Source: Acinetobacter calcoaceticus ANC 3811
GTDB lineage: Bacteria; Pseudomonadota; Gammaproteobacteria; Pseudomonadales; Moraxellaceae
Reading direction: 5' to 3'
DNA: 64,000 bases
Assembly: GCF_000399665.1 (NCBI RefSeq)
Contig: NZ_KB976986.1
Span: 620,001 to 684,000 of the forward strand
Shown here piece after piece: positions 28,604 to 35,882 of this stretch (the first letter of the stretch is position 1; every line of letters starts with the position of its first letter). The notes under the pieces are model-generated. The model was not told the DNA's origin and ran no database searches. It worked only from the letters and a program-made list of their open reading frames with translations. The position numbers were made by a program, and so were the translations under genes.

Positions 28604-28882
28604 ATGAAAATTATTTTTTTATCAATATTAGTTTTATTACAAATTATCTTTTTAACTCAGGCTGAGGCACGAGGAGGCCGTGGGGGAGGAAAATCTTTTA
28701 GTGGTCATAGTTACTTTTCAAAGAGTAAACCATCACATGCACCAAGTAGCTATAGAGGTTTTGGTAGTGGTTCGTCTAGTAGTAGTTCTTCGGAATGTCC
28801 TTGTAGTGGAAACAAAAAATGTGTGGGGCCGCGTGAAGACAAATATTGCACTACTTCGGATGGTAACAAACGCTATCGCTAA
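28604..28882 (+). CDS. Small secreted Gly/Ser-rich protein with C-terminal cysteines
   Basis: I do not recognise this 92-residue protein. It has a signal peptide (MKIIFLSILVLLQIIFLTQA, cleaved near AEA), then a glycine, serine and arginine-rich low-complexity middle (RGGRGGGKSF, a run of seven serines) and a cysteine-containing tail (ECPCSGNKKC and YCTTSD). Four cysteines could form disulfides. The ATG follows GGGG at 8 bases. A second frame in the same DNA is without signal peptide and is not real. Confidence 0.7.
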   Translation: MKIIFLSILVLLQIIFLTQAEARGGRGGGKSFSGHSYFSKSKPSHAPSSYRGFGSGSSSSSSSECPCSGNKKCVGPREDKYCTTSDGNKRYR

Positions 28883-28915
28883 TCAGCAAATTTAGATTTA
28901 GACGCAATATAACTC

Positions 28916-28946
28916 AAAAAGCTCTTGTTATTTAAAGAGCTTTTTT
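28916..28946 (+). terminator. Rho-independent terminator
   Basis: The stem AAAAAGCTCTT / AAGAGCTTTTT, loop 8, is followed by further T. It lies 34 bases after the small secreted protein stop. Confidence 0.85.
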
Positions 28947-29009
28947 ATATCAAATGTTTTTATTCTTTCTTTTTGAACATTGACACCCAAAATCTCTCCG
29001 ATTATCCTT

Positions 29010-29180
29010 TGCCTGCTGGCCACATTGCCAGTCGGTTTTAGCAGACCGTTTTCATCTAGGACATCAAAAAAGTAATTTTTTGGTGTCGAACTCGTTCGTC
29101 TCCCTTTGTAGCGGTAGGACGGAGGAGGGACGCCCTCGGGCGTGCCGGTTCCTAGATGACTGGTCTGCTAACCCTTCTTC
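29010..29180 (+). ncRNA. Structured RNA resembling phage C4 antisense RNA
   Basis: A G+C-rich island in AT-rich DNA. TTAGCAGACC (29038-29047) and CATCTAGGA (29053-29061) pair with TCCTAGATG (29150-29158) and GGTCTGCTAA (29162-29171) to close a large stem. Inside are two hairpins: GACATCAAAAAA / TTTTTTGGTGTC (29060-29087) and ACGCC-CTCG-GGCGT (29130-29143). The right arms can also pair with copies of their partners downstream: CATCTAGGA at 29229-29237 and TTAGCAG at 29200-29206. Downstream target copies ahead of a small ORF are the arrangement of the P1 C4 RNA. The family name is from memory and unverified; edges are approximate. Confidence 0.55.
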
Positions 29181-29244
29181 GTTCTGCCACCATAATCATT
29201 TAGCAGTGATCTGGTAGAACTTCTATTTCATCTAGGAGTCCGCT

Positions 29245-29340
29245 ATGCGTACTAATTCATCTCTCTCATTGGCAGTCCTTGCCAAAGTCTTTACATCCAT
29301 ATTATCCAACTGGCATTTAAAACGGTTTAATCGACTATAG
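29245..29340 (+). CDS. Short ORF (31 codons) under the C4-like RNA
   Basis: An ATG at 29245 is preceded at 6 bases by AGGAG, which lies at the end of the second CATCTAGGA copy. The frame encodes MRTNSSLSLAVLAKVFTSIL and eleven further residues ending FNRL before TAG. The product is a basic, partly hydrophobic peptide with no recognised family. It is too short to judge by composition; support rests on the good ribosome-binding site and its overlap with the presumed target of the structured RNA upstream. An inverted repeat TTGGC / GCCAA lies inside the frame. Confidence 0.4.
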   Translation: MRTNSSLSLAVLAKVFTSILSNWHLKRFNRL

Positions 29341-29401
29341 GTTTTAACCTTTAGATCATTACGACTAAAAAATCATATCAACAATAAAGCCTGAGATATG
29401 T

Positions 29402-29437
29402 AAGGCAGAATTTGTGCTGCCTTGATGTGCCTTTTTT
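29402..29437 (+). terminator. Hairpin with T run after the short ORF
   Basis: The stem AAGGCAG / CTGCCTT (29402-29423) is followed within a few bases by TTTTTTT at 29431-29437. It would end a transcript that contains the C4-like RNA and the 31-codon ORF. Confidence 0.5.
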
Positions 29438-29505
29438 TAGCACTCAATTTAAGAGTGAAGGCATTTTATCTCATTTATATACAACAAAAAATTATTTTAA
29501 ACGGT

Positions 29506-30066
29506 ATGTCTATGCCAACTTTAGAAGCATCATTTAAAGCACTGCGAGTGCTGCACGCGGCAAGAAATTTATTTAATCAATATGGCTTTAATAATGTCGG
29601 TGTAGACCGAATTGTTAGCGATGCCAAAATTCCCAAAGCCACCTTTTATAACTGCTTTTCATCTAAAGAAAAACTTATTGAGATGTGTCTGACTTTTCAA
29701 AAAGATGCGTTAAAAGACGAGGTGTTTTCGATTATCCATTCGTACCGTGAACTTATGGTGTTCGATAAACTAAAGAAAATTTTCTTTTTACACGCTGACT
29801 TAGAAGGGTTTTACCATTTGCAGTTTAAAGCTATTTTTGAAATTGAAAAGCTTTATCCCGCAGCCTACAAGATCGTTAGTGATTATCGAAGTTGGTTCAT
29901 TAAAGAAATCTATAAGCTGATTTTAACTATAAAAGTTACCGCTACACTTGAAGATGCCTACATGTTTTTATTTGTGATTGATGGAGCAATGGTTCAGCTT
30001 TTAAGTGCAAATAAGATCGATGAAAGAGATAAGTTATTAGAATATTTTATGTCGATGCTTACTTAA
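29506..30066 (+). CDS. TetR-family transcriptional regulator
   Basis: The 186 residues from MSMPTLEASFKALRVLHAAR have the N-terminal TetR helix-turn-helix (FNQYGFNNVGVDRIVSDAKI then PKATFYNCFSSKEKLIEMCL). The rest is a helical ligand-binding domain. The open frame extends upstream to 29422, but that extension is atypical and overlaps a terminator hairpin, so I start at 29506; 29512 is also possible. The ribosome-binding site is weak. No target operon is obvious, since the neighbour genes face other ways. Confidence 0.85.
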   Translation: MSMPTLEASFKALRVLHAARNLFNQYGFNNVGVDRIVSDAKIPKATFYNCFSSKEKLIEMCLTFQKDALKDEVFSIIHSYRELMVFDKLKKIFFLHADLEGFYHLQFKAIFEIEKLYPAAYKIVSDYRSWFIKEIYKLILTIKVTATLEDAYMFLFVIDGAMVQLLSANKIDERDKLLEYFMSMLT

Positions 30067-30094
30067 ATTGGCGAAGACTTTAATGCTTAAAGAA

Positions 30095-30114
30095 AAGCCC
30101 TCTGGTGAGGGCTT
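30095..30114. terminator. Bidirectional terminator hairpin
   Basis: AAGCCCTC / GAGGGCTT with a TGGT loop lies between the convergent TetR gene and the minus-strand hypothetical gene. Confidence 0.75.
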
Positions 30115-30119
30115 CTAAT

Positions 30120-30593
30120 TTATCTATAAGAAGGTTGATATAAGATTTTGGTGACCTTTTCTTTATATACATCATTTGAAATCACACCTTTATCTCGCTG
30201 TTGTTTTAGCGATCTAAACTGCTGACCATTCATTTCTCTTTGAATGCCAACATTATCATGATTTCTAAGGTAGTAAAGACTACGGTCATGATCACTCATA
30301 TTTACTGTTTCTTCAGTAGAGTAGGTCGGTGTAGTTTCTTTTTCTTGATATTGTTTTGCAATTTCAAAAAAATCTACATTTTGATGATTGGTGCCAGAAT
30401 TAGAAAACTCTTTTGGTTGCCCATTAAATTTATGTTCTTGAGAACTCGCGTTTACTGCAAGCATGCTTTTATGCTGATTAAAGTTAGGGTGATTATATTC
30501 TTGCTTCATTTGAAATGTGGTTGTTTCAGAAAAAGCTACAGGAGAAAAAAGACTAATATTTAAAGATAAAAAAAGTAATAACAATCTATTCAT
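30120..30593 (-). CDS. Exported hypothetical protein
   Basis: I do not recognise a function. The 157 residues begin with a signal peptide (MNRLLLLFLSLNISLFSPVA, cleaved near FS) and continue as a hydrophilic region rich in Gln, Asn, His and Ser with no cysteine pair. The C-terminal part has FRSLKQQRDKGVISNDVYKE, which resembles the short 'SHOCT-like' helix-turn motif. I chose 30593 because the longer frame's first 16 residues break the signal peptide pattern. It is convergent with the TetR gene and has no operon partner. Confidence 0.6.
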   Translation of the reverse strand: MNRLLLLFLSLNISLFSPVAFSETTTFQMKQEYNHPNFNQHKSMLAVNASSQEHKFNGQPKEFSNSGTNHQNVDFFEIAKQYQEKETTPTYSTEETVNMSDHDRSLYYLRNHDNVGIQREMNGQQFRSLKQQRDKGVISNDVYKEKVTKILYQPSYR

Positions 30594-30755
30594 TTCTTTT
30601 GAAGTCCAATTGAAATTGAGTAAATAACTGTATTGTAACATTAAAGTTGAGTTTTTTGTAGGTTGAATTTTGAGTGAATTTGAACATCTAGTAAATAATA
30701 AGATTTATAGGTGAGTGTAAAAGCCTAGTTGAGAAGGTTTTTTACACTCATTTTT

Positions 30756-31478
30756 TTAATGTTGTTTTGAGTATTCTTCTTTCAATTTATCCAGAAAAAT
30801 AAAGAGGTTTTGATTCATTTCTTGGTAATCGTGATTTCGTAATTCTTCACGACTATTCACGAATTTATAATGGTGAGCCTGATTTAACTCGGCTTCTGAA
30901 TGTTGAATCAGTAATTCAACAACTTCTGAAGTTAATTCCATGTGACATTGCAGTCCATACACTAATTTTGAATATTCAATAATTTGTCTTGGACAACCTG
31001 CGCTAAAAGCAATGATTTTTGCGTTGGGAGTTAAACCCGGCATATCATTATGCCAATGCCCAACTTCGGCCATTTTTCCTAAGTGTGAAAACTTAGAGTC
31101 TGTTATGCCATATTCTGTAAGCATAATTGGAAATTTGCCAATTTCTCTTTCTGGACTATGTTCAAATTTGGCACCTAAAGCTTGGCCTATCAATTGAGAT
31201 CCTAAACATACCCCGATAACTACTTTATTTGCTTCAATCGCTTTTTTAATGATTGATTGTTCAGCCAATGAATTAAAGTGAGGGCACATCTCTGGTGTGG
31301 TATCCGGATCTTGTGGACCACCCATCACAATAAGAAAATCTATATCTTCAGCAGAAGATGGCAAAGCTTCATTTAAATATACTCTTGAATATGTAATTTT
31401 GAAGTCATTATTTTGAGCCCATATTTCATATGCACCGGGTGCCTCAAAATCTTCATGAACAATAAAATGTAGGCGCAT
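30756..31478 (-). CDS. Class I glutamine amidotransferase-like protein (GMP-synthase type)
   Basis: The 240 residues begin MRLHFIVHEDFEAPGAYEIW with the domain pattern DFLIVMGGPQDP, then the nucleophile elbow VIGVCLGSQLIGQALGA with its cysteine, and the histidine/glutamate region YGLQCHMELTSE. These are the triad landmarks of class I glutaminase domains. The start at 31478 follows GAGGAC. Homologues are annotated as type 1 glutamine amidotransferase of unknown acceptor; a related N-terminus is seen at the left edge of the window. No synthetase partner is nearby. Confidence 0.88.
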   Translation of the reverse strand: MRLHFIVHEDFEAPGAYEIWAQNNDFKITYSRVYLNEALPSSAEDIDFLIVMGGPQDPDTTPEMCPHFNSLAEQSIIKKAIEANKVVIGVCLGSQLIGQALGAKFEHSPEREIGKFPIMLTEYGITDSKFSHLGKMAEVGHWHNDMPGLTPNAKIIAFSAGCPRQIIEYSKLVYGLQCHMELTSEVVELLIQHSEAELNQAHHYKFVNSREELRNHDYQEMNQNLFIFLDKLKEEYSKQH

Positions 31479-31746
31479 GTTAGTCCTCAAAATCTAAGCG
31501 TTAATTAATAGATCATTCGTTATAAATCGAGAATAGATTAAGAGCTGTAGGCTTTATCTAATACATCCAGTTTTTAAAAGTTATATGGTCCAGATGTAGG
31601 GGTTTTTATATGATTTAAATAGAGTTACTCATTTTATTAATACGGGTCTTATAAACTTATTGTTAAGTATTACTAAATAGTTTCGGTGTGACAATAGCTG
31701 TTCAATTTGTTAAGTTGTGTGGCTTTTATAACGGTAGTCAAAATTT

Positions 31747-31971
31747 ATGAAGACATTTCTACTTATATCTTTATTGGGTTTTGGGCTGATTGGCTGTGCT
31801 TCATCTCCATATAATTCTCAAGAAAACTATTTAAATAACGCTCCAACTGTTCCAGTCAATAAAGCATTTAATAGTTTTAAAACACCTGAACACGGAGTTT
31901 TTACTGATCAAGATGTCTATAATGTGCCAGAAAATTCAAATATGAATTTTCGTTACGAAGTCCCTTTTTAA
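31747..31971 (+). CDS. Small lipoprotein of unknown function
   Basis: This 74-residue protein has a lipoprotein signal peptide with lipobox LIGC (MKTFLLISLLGFGLIGCASS), so its N-terminal cysteine is probably acylated. The remainder is hydrophilic with NVPENSNMNFRYEVPF at the end. No family is recognised. It ends 86 bases before a terminator and precedes another lipoprotein gene of the same strand. Confidence 0.7.
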   Translation: MKTFLLISLLGFGLIGCASSPYNSQENYLNNAPTVPVNKAFNSFKTPEHGVFTDQDVYNVPENSNMNFRYEVPF

Positions 31972-31995
31972 AGAAGAATAAAGCATTAATTTAAA

Positions 31996-32031
31996 CAAAG
32001 GTAGATAAGGATGGCTTACTACCTACCTTTG
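31996..32031 (+). terminator. Hairpin after the small lipoprotein
   Basis: The 9-base inverted repeat CAAAGGTAG / CTACCTTTG with an 18-base loop starts 24 bases past the lipoprotein stop. Confidence 0.45.
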
Positions 32032-32057
32032 CTGGCTAGGGATAATCAATGATTAAT

Positions 32058-32078
32058 ACCGCCTTCGGGTGGTTTTTT
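32058..32078 (+). terminator. Rho-independent terminator
   Basis: ACCGCC-TTCG-GGTGGT hairpin (32058-32073) followed by TTTTTT. It is the standard UUCG-loop type and lies before the second lipoprotein gene. Confidence 0.8.
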
Positions 32079-32124
32079 AAAATTTAAACTGTTAAATTTT
32101 AATTATTGAAAAAAGGTACTTTAA

Positions 32125-32499
32125 ATGAAAAATTTCACTATTATTGCTTCTTTATTTTTATTAGTTGGGTGTACGACTGGCCACAAACAAGTTCCTCCTG
32201 TTCAAGTGACTGATAATAAGATTGCTTCAGAGGCTGAAAAATATAAAAAGCAGTATCAAAAGAAAATTTATAAAATATGGGATATTCCAAAGTCTTCTAC
32301 AGGTATGAGTGCGAGCGTTAAAGTATTTTTAACTGACACTGGGGAAATTGAACAAATCATCTTTTTAGATAAAGAAGAACAAAAATTTAAAACAAGTATT
32401 GAAAAAGCGATCTGGCGTGCAAGTCCATTTGCTTTGCCTTCAAATCCTGAAGTAAGAAAGCAAGCAAGAAAATTCAATATGAAATTTCAGGCTAAATAA
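32125..32499 (+). CDS. Lipoprotein with TonB/TolA C-terminal-like domain
   Basis: The 124 residues have a signal peptide ending in lipobox LVGC, followed by a coiled, charged segment (EAEKYKKQYQKKIYKIWDIP) and a compact C-terminal domain: SASVKVFLTDTGEIEQIIFL and SIEKAIWRASPFALPSNPEV. That C-terminus resembles the TonB/TolA C-terminal fold, which interacts with periplasmic or outer-membrane proteins. The domain assignment is from pattern only. The ATG follows AAAGG at about 14 bases. Confidence 0.75.
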   Translation: MKNFTIIASLFLLVGCTTGHKQVPPVQVTDNKIASEAEKYKKQYQKKIYKIWDIPKSSTGMSASVKVFLTDTGEIEQIIFLDKEEQKFKTSIEKAIWRASPFALPSNPEVRKQARKFNMKFQAK

Positions 32500-32789
32500 G
32501 TAAGTTCTTCTTCAGCATGGGGAGCAAATTTAAAACTGTTAATGTATATAAATTTGCTCTCTTACCTTATGAAACAGTGAATATAGTTCGTTTAATGGGT
32601 ATATAGATTTCTTTCAAAAGTAAAAGCAACGTATTATTTTAAATTGAAAATAAGACAGTTGATGGATAGGTAAACAAAATATAAAAATTACTTACATTGC
32701 TATCAAAACATAACATAAACAAGACTTTAAATAGGCATTAAATTAATATAAAAAACTGATATGAGCCCTAAAATGTGACAAGAAAAAGT

Positions 32790-33059
32790 ATGAGTGAAGC
32801 AAACAAATCCCATAGTGAAAGTAAGGCAACCTCATTTGTCGCGTGGGGTGTGATTCTATTTGGAGTTGTTTTAGGAGTAGCCTTTATTTTGTCATATGGG
32901 CAAGTTGAAACAAGAAATGATAATTTAGACATTATTCAAGTCTGGTCTAAAGAAATGGTTACAGTCGGCCTTTTCATTATATTTAATGGGCTACTGTTTG
33001 GTTACTTACTTTTAAAAATTAGTAGTATTTTGAACCATCTTGAAAATAACAAAAACTAA
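32790..33059 (+). CDS. Small inner-membrane protein, two transmembrane segments
   Basis: The 89-residue protein (start MSEANKSHSESKATSFVAWG; an upstream GTG at 32775 is the alternative) has two hydrophobic stretches, FVAWGVILFGVVLGVAFIL and MVTVGLFIIFNGLLFGYLLL. It ends with a short polar tail. No family is recognised. The ribosome-binding site is weak at either start. It lies alone, with about 290 bases of upstream non-coding DNA. Confidence 0.6.
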   Translation: MSEANKSHSESKATSFVAWGVILFGVVLGVAFILSYGQVETRNDNLDIIQVWSKEMVTVGLFIIFNGLLFGYLLLKISSILNHLENNKN

Positions 33060-33166
33060 AACGTATCTGAAAGTGTCAGTTACACAAATGATGATGGTTT
33101 AGTGTTGAATGTAGCCGTTAATTATTTAAGCATGGAATGACACAGGTTAAGTAAAGGATGAATCTC

Positions 33167-33367
33167 ATGATAGATGAAGAAAAACCCTTAAATTTTGACG
33201 ATGATGAAGAGCCTCTAGATTTTGCCGATGAAGAATTTATCGATGATAAAAAAGAGGATGAGTTGTATAACAGCATTACCAAAGATGGCTCGAGTGTAGA
33301 TCCGGCCGATGATGGTGAGCGACACATTCGCCCTGAAGATGGCGATCCTATCGAAATTGAAGAATAA
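33167..33367 (+). CDS. Very acidic small protein
   Basis: The 66-residue protein is made mostly of Asp and Glu (DDDEEPLDFADEEFIDDKK) with few hydrophobic residues, so it is probably disordered. I start at the ATG at 33167 because AAAGG lies at the right spacing; another ATG at 33158 would give three more residues. No function is recognised. Acidic mimics of this kind can bind DNA-binding or basic proteins, but nothing here shows that. Confidence 0.6.
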   Translation: MIDEEKPLNFDDDEEPLDFADEEFIDDKKEDELYNSITKDGSSVDPADDGERHIRPEDGDPIEIEE

Positions 33368-33373
33368 ATTAAA

Positions 33374-33398
33374 GCCCAATTCAATATTGGGCATTTTT
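33374..33398 (+). terminator. Rho-independent terminator
   Basis: GCCCAA / TTGGGC hairpin with a 7-base loop (33374-33392) followed by ATTTTT. It lies 7 bases after the acidic protein's stop. Confidence 0.8.
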
Positions 33399-33552
33399 AA
33401 TATTTTGGACTTTCTAGTTGAACAGTACGGTACGTTCGAGGTTATTTAATCATTATCATTAATGACTCAAAAAATTGAGAACTAAGCAATGAGTGTAGAG
33501 AGGAGTAAATATATATTTATTGAATGATTAACTCTCAAACAGAAGTAAAACT

Positions 33553-34062
33553 ATGAGTAACTATATTTCTGCATTTACCAACAAAATCAAAAATAAAGCA
33601 GTTCCACCAGTCAATGATGTTCTGCTCGCGTTTAAGACTTTGAAAAATGTACCAGGCGGATTAACGCTCTTATCAAAGATTGTTAGTCGAGTGGCTCCAT
33701 ATTTTCAGACTGTAAATCCAATTATCCAAAAATTAGATTTAAACCTGTGCGAAGCCTCAATCAAAAAAAATAAATCAATTGAAAATCATATCGGGACTGT
33801 ACACGTTATTGCCATATGTAATGGGCTAGAATTTGTCATGGGTGTGTTAGCTGAAGCATCAGTACCTCAACATTTAAGATGGTTACCTAAAGGCATGAGC
33901 GTAAATTATGTAGCTAAGGCAGATTCTGATATTAAATTAGTAGCAACCATTGATGACGAGTGGAAAGTTGGAGATATGCAAGTAAAAGTTAACGCTTATA
34001 GAGCTGATGGGCAGCCTGTAGTACAAGGGTATATTACGCTTTGGGTTACAGAGAAAAAGTAA
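33553..34062 (+). CDS. DUF4442 / hotdog-fold thioesterase-like protein
   Basis: This 169-residue protein has the hotdog-fold pattern: helical N-terminus (SKIVSRVAPYFQTVNPIIQK), the KNKSIENHIGTVHVIAICNG strand-helix (where the HIGTVHAIA-like motif is typical of DUF4442), then GMSVNYVAKADSDIKLVATI and QPVVQGYITLWVTEKK. This group is related to acyl-CoA thioesterases, but the catalytic role is not proven. It lies 15 bases before the lysozyme gene on the same strand, yet the pair have no obvious functional link. Confidence 0.8.
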   Translation: MSNYISAFTNKIKNKAVPPVNDVLLAFKTLKNVPGGLTLLSKIVSRVAPYFQTVNPIIQKLDLNLCEASIKKNKSIENHIGTVHVIAICNGLEFVMGVLAEASVPQHLRWLPKGMSVNYVAKADSDIKLVATIDDEWKVGDMQVKVNAYRADGQPVVQGYITLWVTEKK

Positions 34063-34077
34063 ATAACAGGGCATTAA

Positions 34078-34644
34078 ATGCAAAAAATATTGGATTATCT
34101 CCGCAAATTTTTTACTGCTAAGTCTCAGCAAGATGGAGCAGCAGATCTTATTGCTACAGCAACTGATCATGGCGATGAATTAATAGGTGTCGCTGTTGAT
34201 GAGATGTCTCTTAGTTTAGACGGTGTAAATCTAATCTGTAATTTTGAAGGGTTAAAACTCAGTGCTTATGATGACAGTACTGGTGTCTGGACTATTGGTT
34301 ATGGCACGACACGGTATCCTAATGGCCAGCGTGTAAGTGAAGGAGACCGATGCTCGCTTGAACAAGCTAAAGCCTATATGCAGCATGATTTAAAGATATT
34401 TGAGCGCGCAGTAAATAGTGCCGTAAAAGTACCTTTAAAACAGAATCAATTCGATGCATTAGTCTCTTTAGCTTATAACATTGGAGTAGGGGCTTTTAAA
34501 AACTCGACCTTACTCAAAAAGTTAAACTTAGGTGATTACAAAGAGGCTGCCAACCAGTTTGATGTTTGGGTCAATGCAGGCGGTAAGCGTTTGCAAGGGC
34601 TGGTGAATCGTCGTGCAATCGAAAAGAAATTATTTCTATCATGA
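34078..34644 (+). CDS. Phage-type lysozyme (glycoside hydrolase 24)
   Basis: The 188 residues contain a GH24 domain from about residue 50. The catalytic triad by analogy with T4 lysozyme is Glu57, Asp66 and Thr72, in NFEGLKLSAYDDSTGVWTIG. Downstream SLAYNIGVGAFKNSTLLKKL and NRRAIEKKLFL complete the fold. It cleaves peptidoglycan between MurNAc and GlcNAc. The N-terminal 45 residues are not a signal peptide of standard type, so export would need a holin, SAR-like or other route. It sits in a region with other phage-derived pieces, but no holin gene is visible. Confidence 0.88.
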   Translation: MQKILDYLRKFFTAKSQQDGAADLIATATDHGDELIGVAVDEMSLSLDGVNLICNFEGLKLSAYDDSTGVWTIGYGTTRYPNGQRVSEGDRCSLEQAKAYMQHDLKIFERAVNSAVKVPLKQNQFDALVSLAYNIGVGAFKNSTLLKKLNLGDYKEAANQFDVWVNAGGKRLQGLVNRRAIEKKLFLS

Positions 34645-34688
34645 AAATAGTGCTTTCAATTTTTATTAAACTTTCTCAAAAAATCATT

Positions 34689-34716
34689 AAAAGCCCCGAA
34701 TGGTCAGGGCTTTTTT
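34689..34716. terminator. Bidirectional terminator
   Basis: AAAAGCCC / GGGCTTTT hairpin followed by T run; located between the convergent lysozyme and AhpD-like genes. Confidence 0.8.
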
Positions 34717-34734
34717 ATATAGAAATTCAATGAA

Positions 34735-35151
34735 TTAACTTTTATCACCTACAGTGATTCTGAGCCGGTTTAATGCTCCCATAAGCGAAATGCTAGTCGT
34801 TAACTCTACAATCTCTCTTTCACTAAAATATTCGGCTAAATGAGCTTTTACAGTTTCAATTTTGTCAGATAGAAAAGTGACTGCCTCCGCAAGTTCAAGA
34901 GCAAGTTGTTGCTTCTTTGAAAAGGCATTCGAATGTTTATAGCCCGGAATTTTATCAATCACTTCTTGGCTTAGTCCCATATCTCTTAATTCATGAGCAT
35001 GAAAAGCGCAGCAGTAGGCACAGCCGTTGATTTGTGACACATATAACTCAGCTAAAGCAATGATTTGAGGGTCGATGCCTGAGGTACGAATAGATGCATG
35101 TGCTGAGTACAAATGATTAATCGTTTTTTTAGCAACTTCTTTATATTCCAT
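34735..35151 (-). CDS. AhpD-like carboxymuconolactone decarboxylase family protein
   Basis: This 138-residue helical protein has the peroxidase-type motif in SQINGCAYCCAFHAHELRDM, with the CxxC pair and following histidine characteristic of alkylhydroperoxidase AhpD. It probably reduces peroxides or protects against oxidants. The divergent HxlR regulator 110 bases away is a natural partner, since HxlR proteins often control such redox genes. The start has no clear ribosome-binding site. Confidence 0.87.
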   Translation of the reverse strand: MEYKEVAKKTINHLYSAHASIRTSGIDPQIIALAELYVSQINGCAYCCAFHAHELRDMGLSQEVIDKIPGYKHSNAFSKKQQLALELAEAVTFLSDKIETVKAHLAEYFSEREIVELTTSISLMGALNRLRITVGDKS

Positions 35152-35196
35152 AATATAGGCCAGTCTTTTCGTGATGAAAAACTATTATTTACTACT

Positions 35197-35252
35197 AGGT
35201 ATAGATTGTAAATTAGGCACTATTTTGTTATATAGGTATATTTTTTATACCT
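35197..35252. promoter_or_regulatory. Candidate HxlR operator between AhpD-like gene and regulator
   Basis: The gap holds the inverted repeat AGGTATA-N5-TATACCT (35234-35252) and another AGGTATA at 35197-35203. Repeated half-sites between a regulator and its divergent target are typical of HxlR binding sites. The repeat ends 9 bases before the regulator ATG, which would suit autorepression. Confidence 0.5.
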
Positions 35253-35261
35253 TATTAAACA

Positions 35262-35576
35262 ATGAAAGATAATATTTCTGGCTGTTCTGTAGAAGAGGCA
35301 ATGACCGTATTGGGTGGTCGCTGGAGAATGTTAATTATTTCATTTCTCATCGAAAGACCTATGCGCTTTAATGAGCTAAGACGGGCAATACCTAATATTT
35401 CTCAAAGAATGTTAACTTTAGAATTACGTTTTCTTGAAGAAGAAGGTTTTATTAACAGAGAAATTTTTGCGGAGGTTCCTGTTAAAGTTGAATACTCATT
35501 AACGGAAGATGGTAAGAAATTAAACAGTTTAGTTGATGTACTAAAAGAAGTAGGTTCTTGGCTAAAAGTAAGATAA
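35262..35576 (+). CDS. HxlR-family transcriptional regulator
   Basis: The 104-residue winged-helix protein has the family pattern: CSVEEAMTVLGGRWRMLIIS with an N-terminal cysteine, RFNELRRAIPNISQRMLTLE as recognition helix, and VEYSLTEDGKKLNSLVDVLK as the wing and last helix. The cysteine may sense electrophiles or oxidation, as in some HxlR members. It is divergent from the AhpD-like gene and likely controls it. No ribosome-binding site stands out. Confidence 0.9.
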   Translation: MKDNISGCSVEEAMTVLGGRWRMLIISFLIERPMRFNELRRAIPNISQRMLTLELRFLEEEGFINREIFAEVPVKVEYSLTEDGKKLNSLVDVLKEVGSWLKVR

Positions 35577-35659
35577 TGCAAGTTTATTTTATAGTTTGAT
35601 TTACTGTGTTTTAGATCGCGCCGAGATCGTATGTGATCATTTTGGCAAGATCATTTATA

Positions 35660-35733
35660 CAAATTTTAGGCGTAAAAAAGCCTGATGCTACGAATCAGGC
35701 TTCAGTATTCATCAACAATAGGAGTTGGTGAAC
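35660..35733 (+). repeat. Double-hairpin module, copy 1
   Basis: The stretch begins CAAATTTTAGGCG, then hairpin 1 AAGCCTGAT / ATCAGGCTT (35678-35702) and hairpin 2 TTCATCAAC / GTTGGTGAA (35708-35732). Copy 2 at 35811-35882 has the same layout but different stem sequences, so base pairing rather than sequence appears to be kept. Hairpin 1 resembles a terminator without a T run. Confidence 0.6.
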
Positions 35734-35810
35734 AAGACCAATCTAACAGACCTGCGCTATAAAGGCAAACCAATGGTCGACCGAACAGTTCATATGAGCA
35801 TAATTTTTCA

Positions 35811-35882
35811 CAAATTATAGGCATTAAAAAAGCCCTTGCTCGAAAGCGAAGGGCTTAGTCGTTCATTGATCTAGCAATGAAC
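35811..35882 (+). repeat. Double-hairpin module, copy 2
   Basis: The stretch begins CAAATTATAGGCATT, then hairpin 1 AAGCCCTT / AAGGGCTT (35830-35856, inner CGAAAG) and hairpin 2 GTTCATTG / CAATGAAC (35861-35882). It is separated from copy 1 by 77 bases. The two copies share the lead-in of about 12 bases and the same spacing of stems. Confidence 0.6.

Noticed and set aside
28680..28895. Alternative frame inside the small secreted protein
   Set aside because: It lacks a signal peptide and RBS; the frame starting at 28604 is coherent.
33439..33457. Possible Fur box before the DUF4442 gene
   Set aside because: Only the right half matches the consensus (about 11 of 19).
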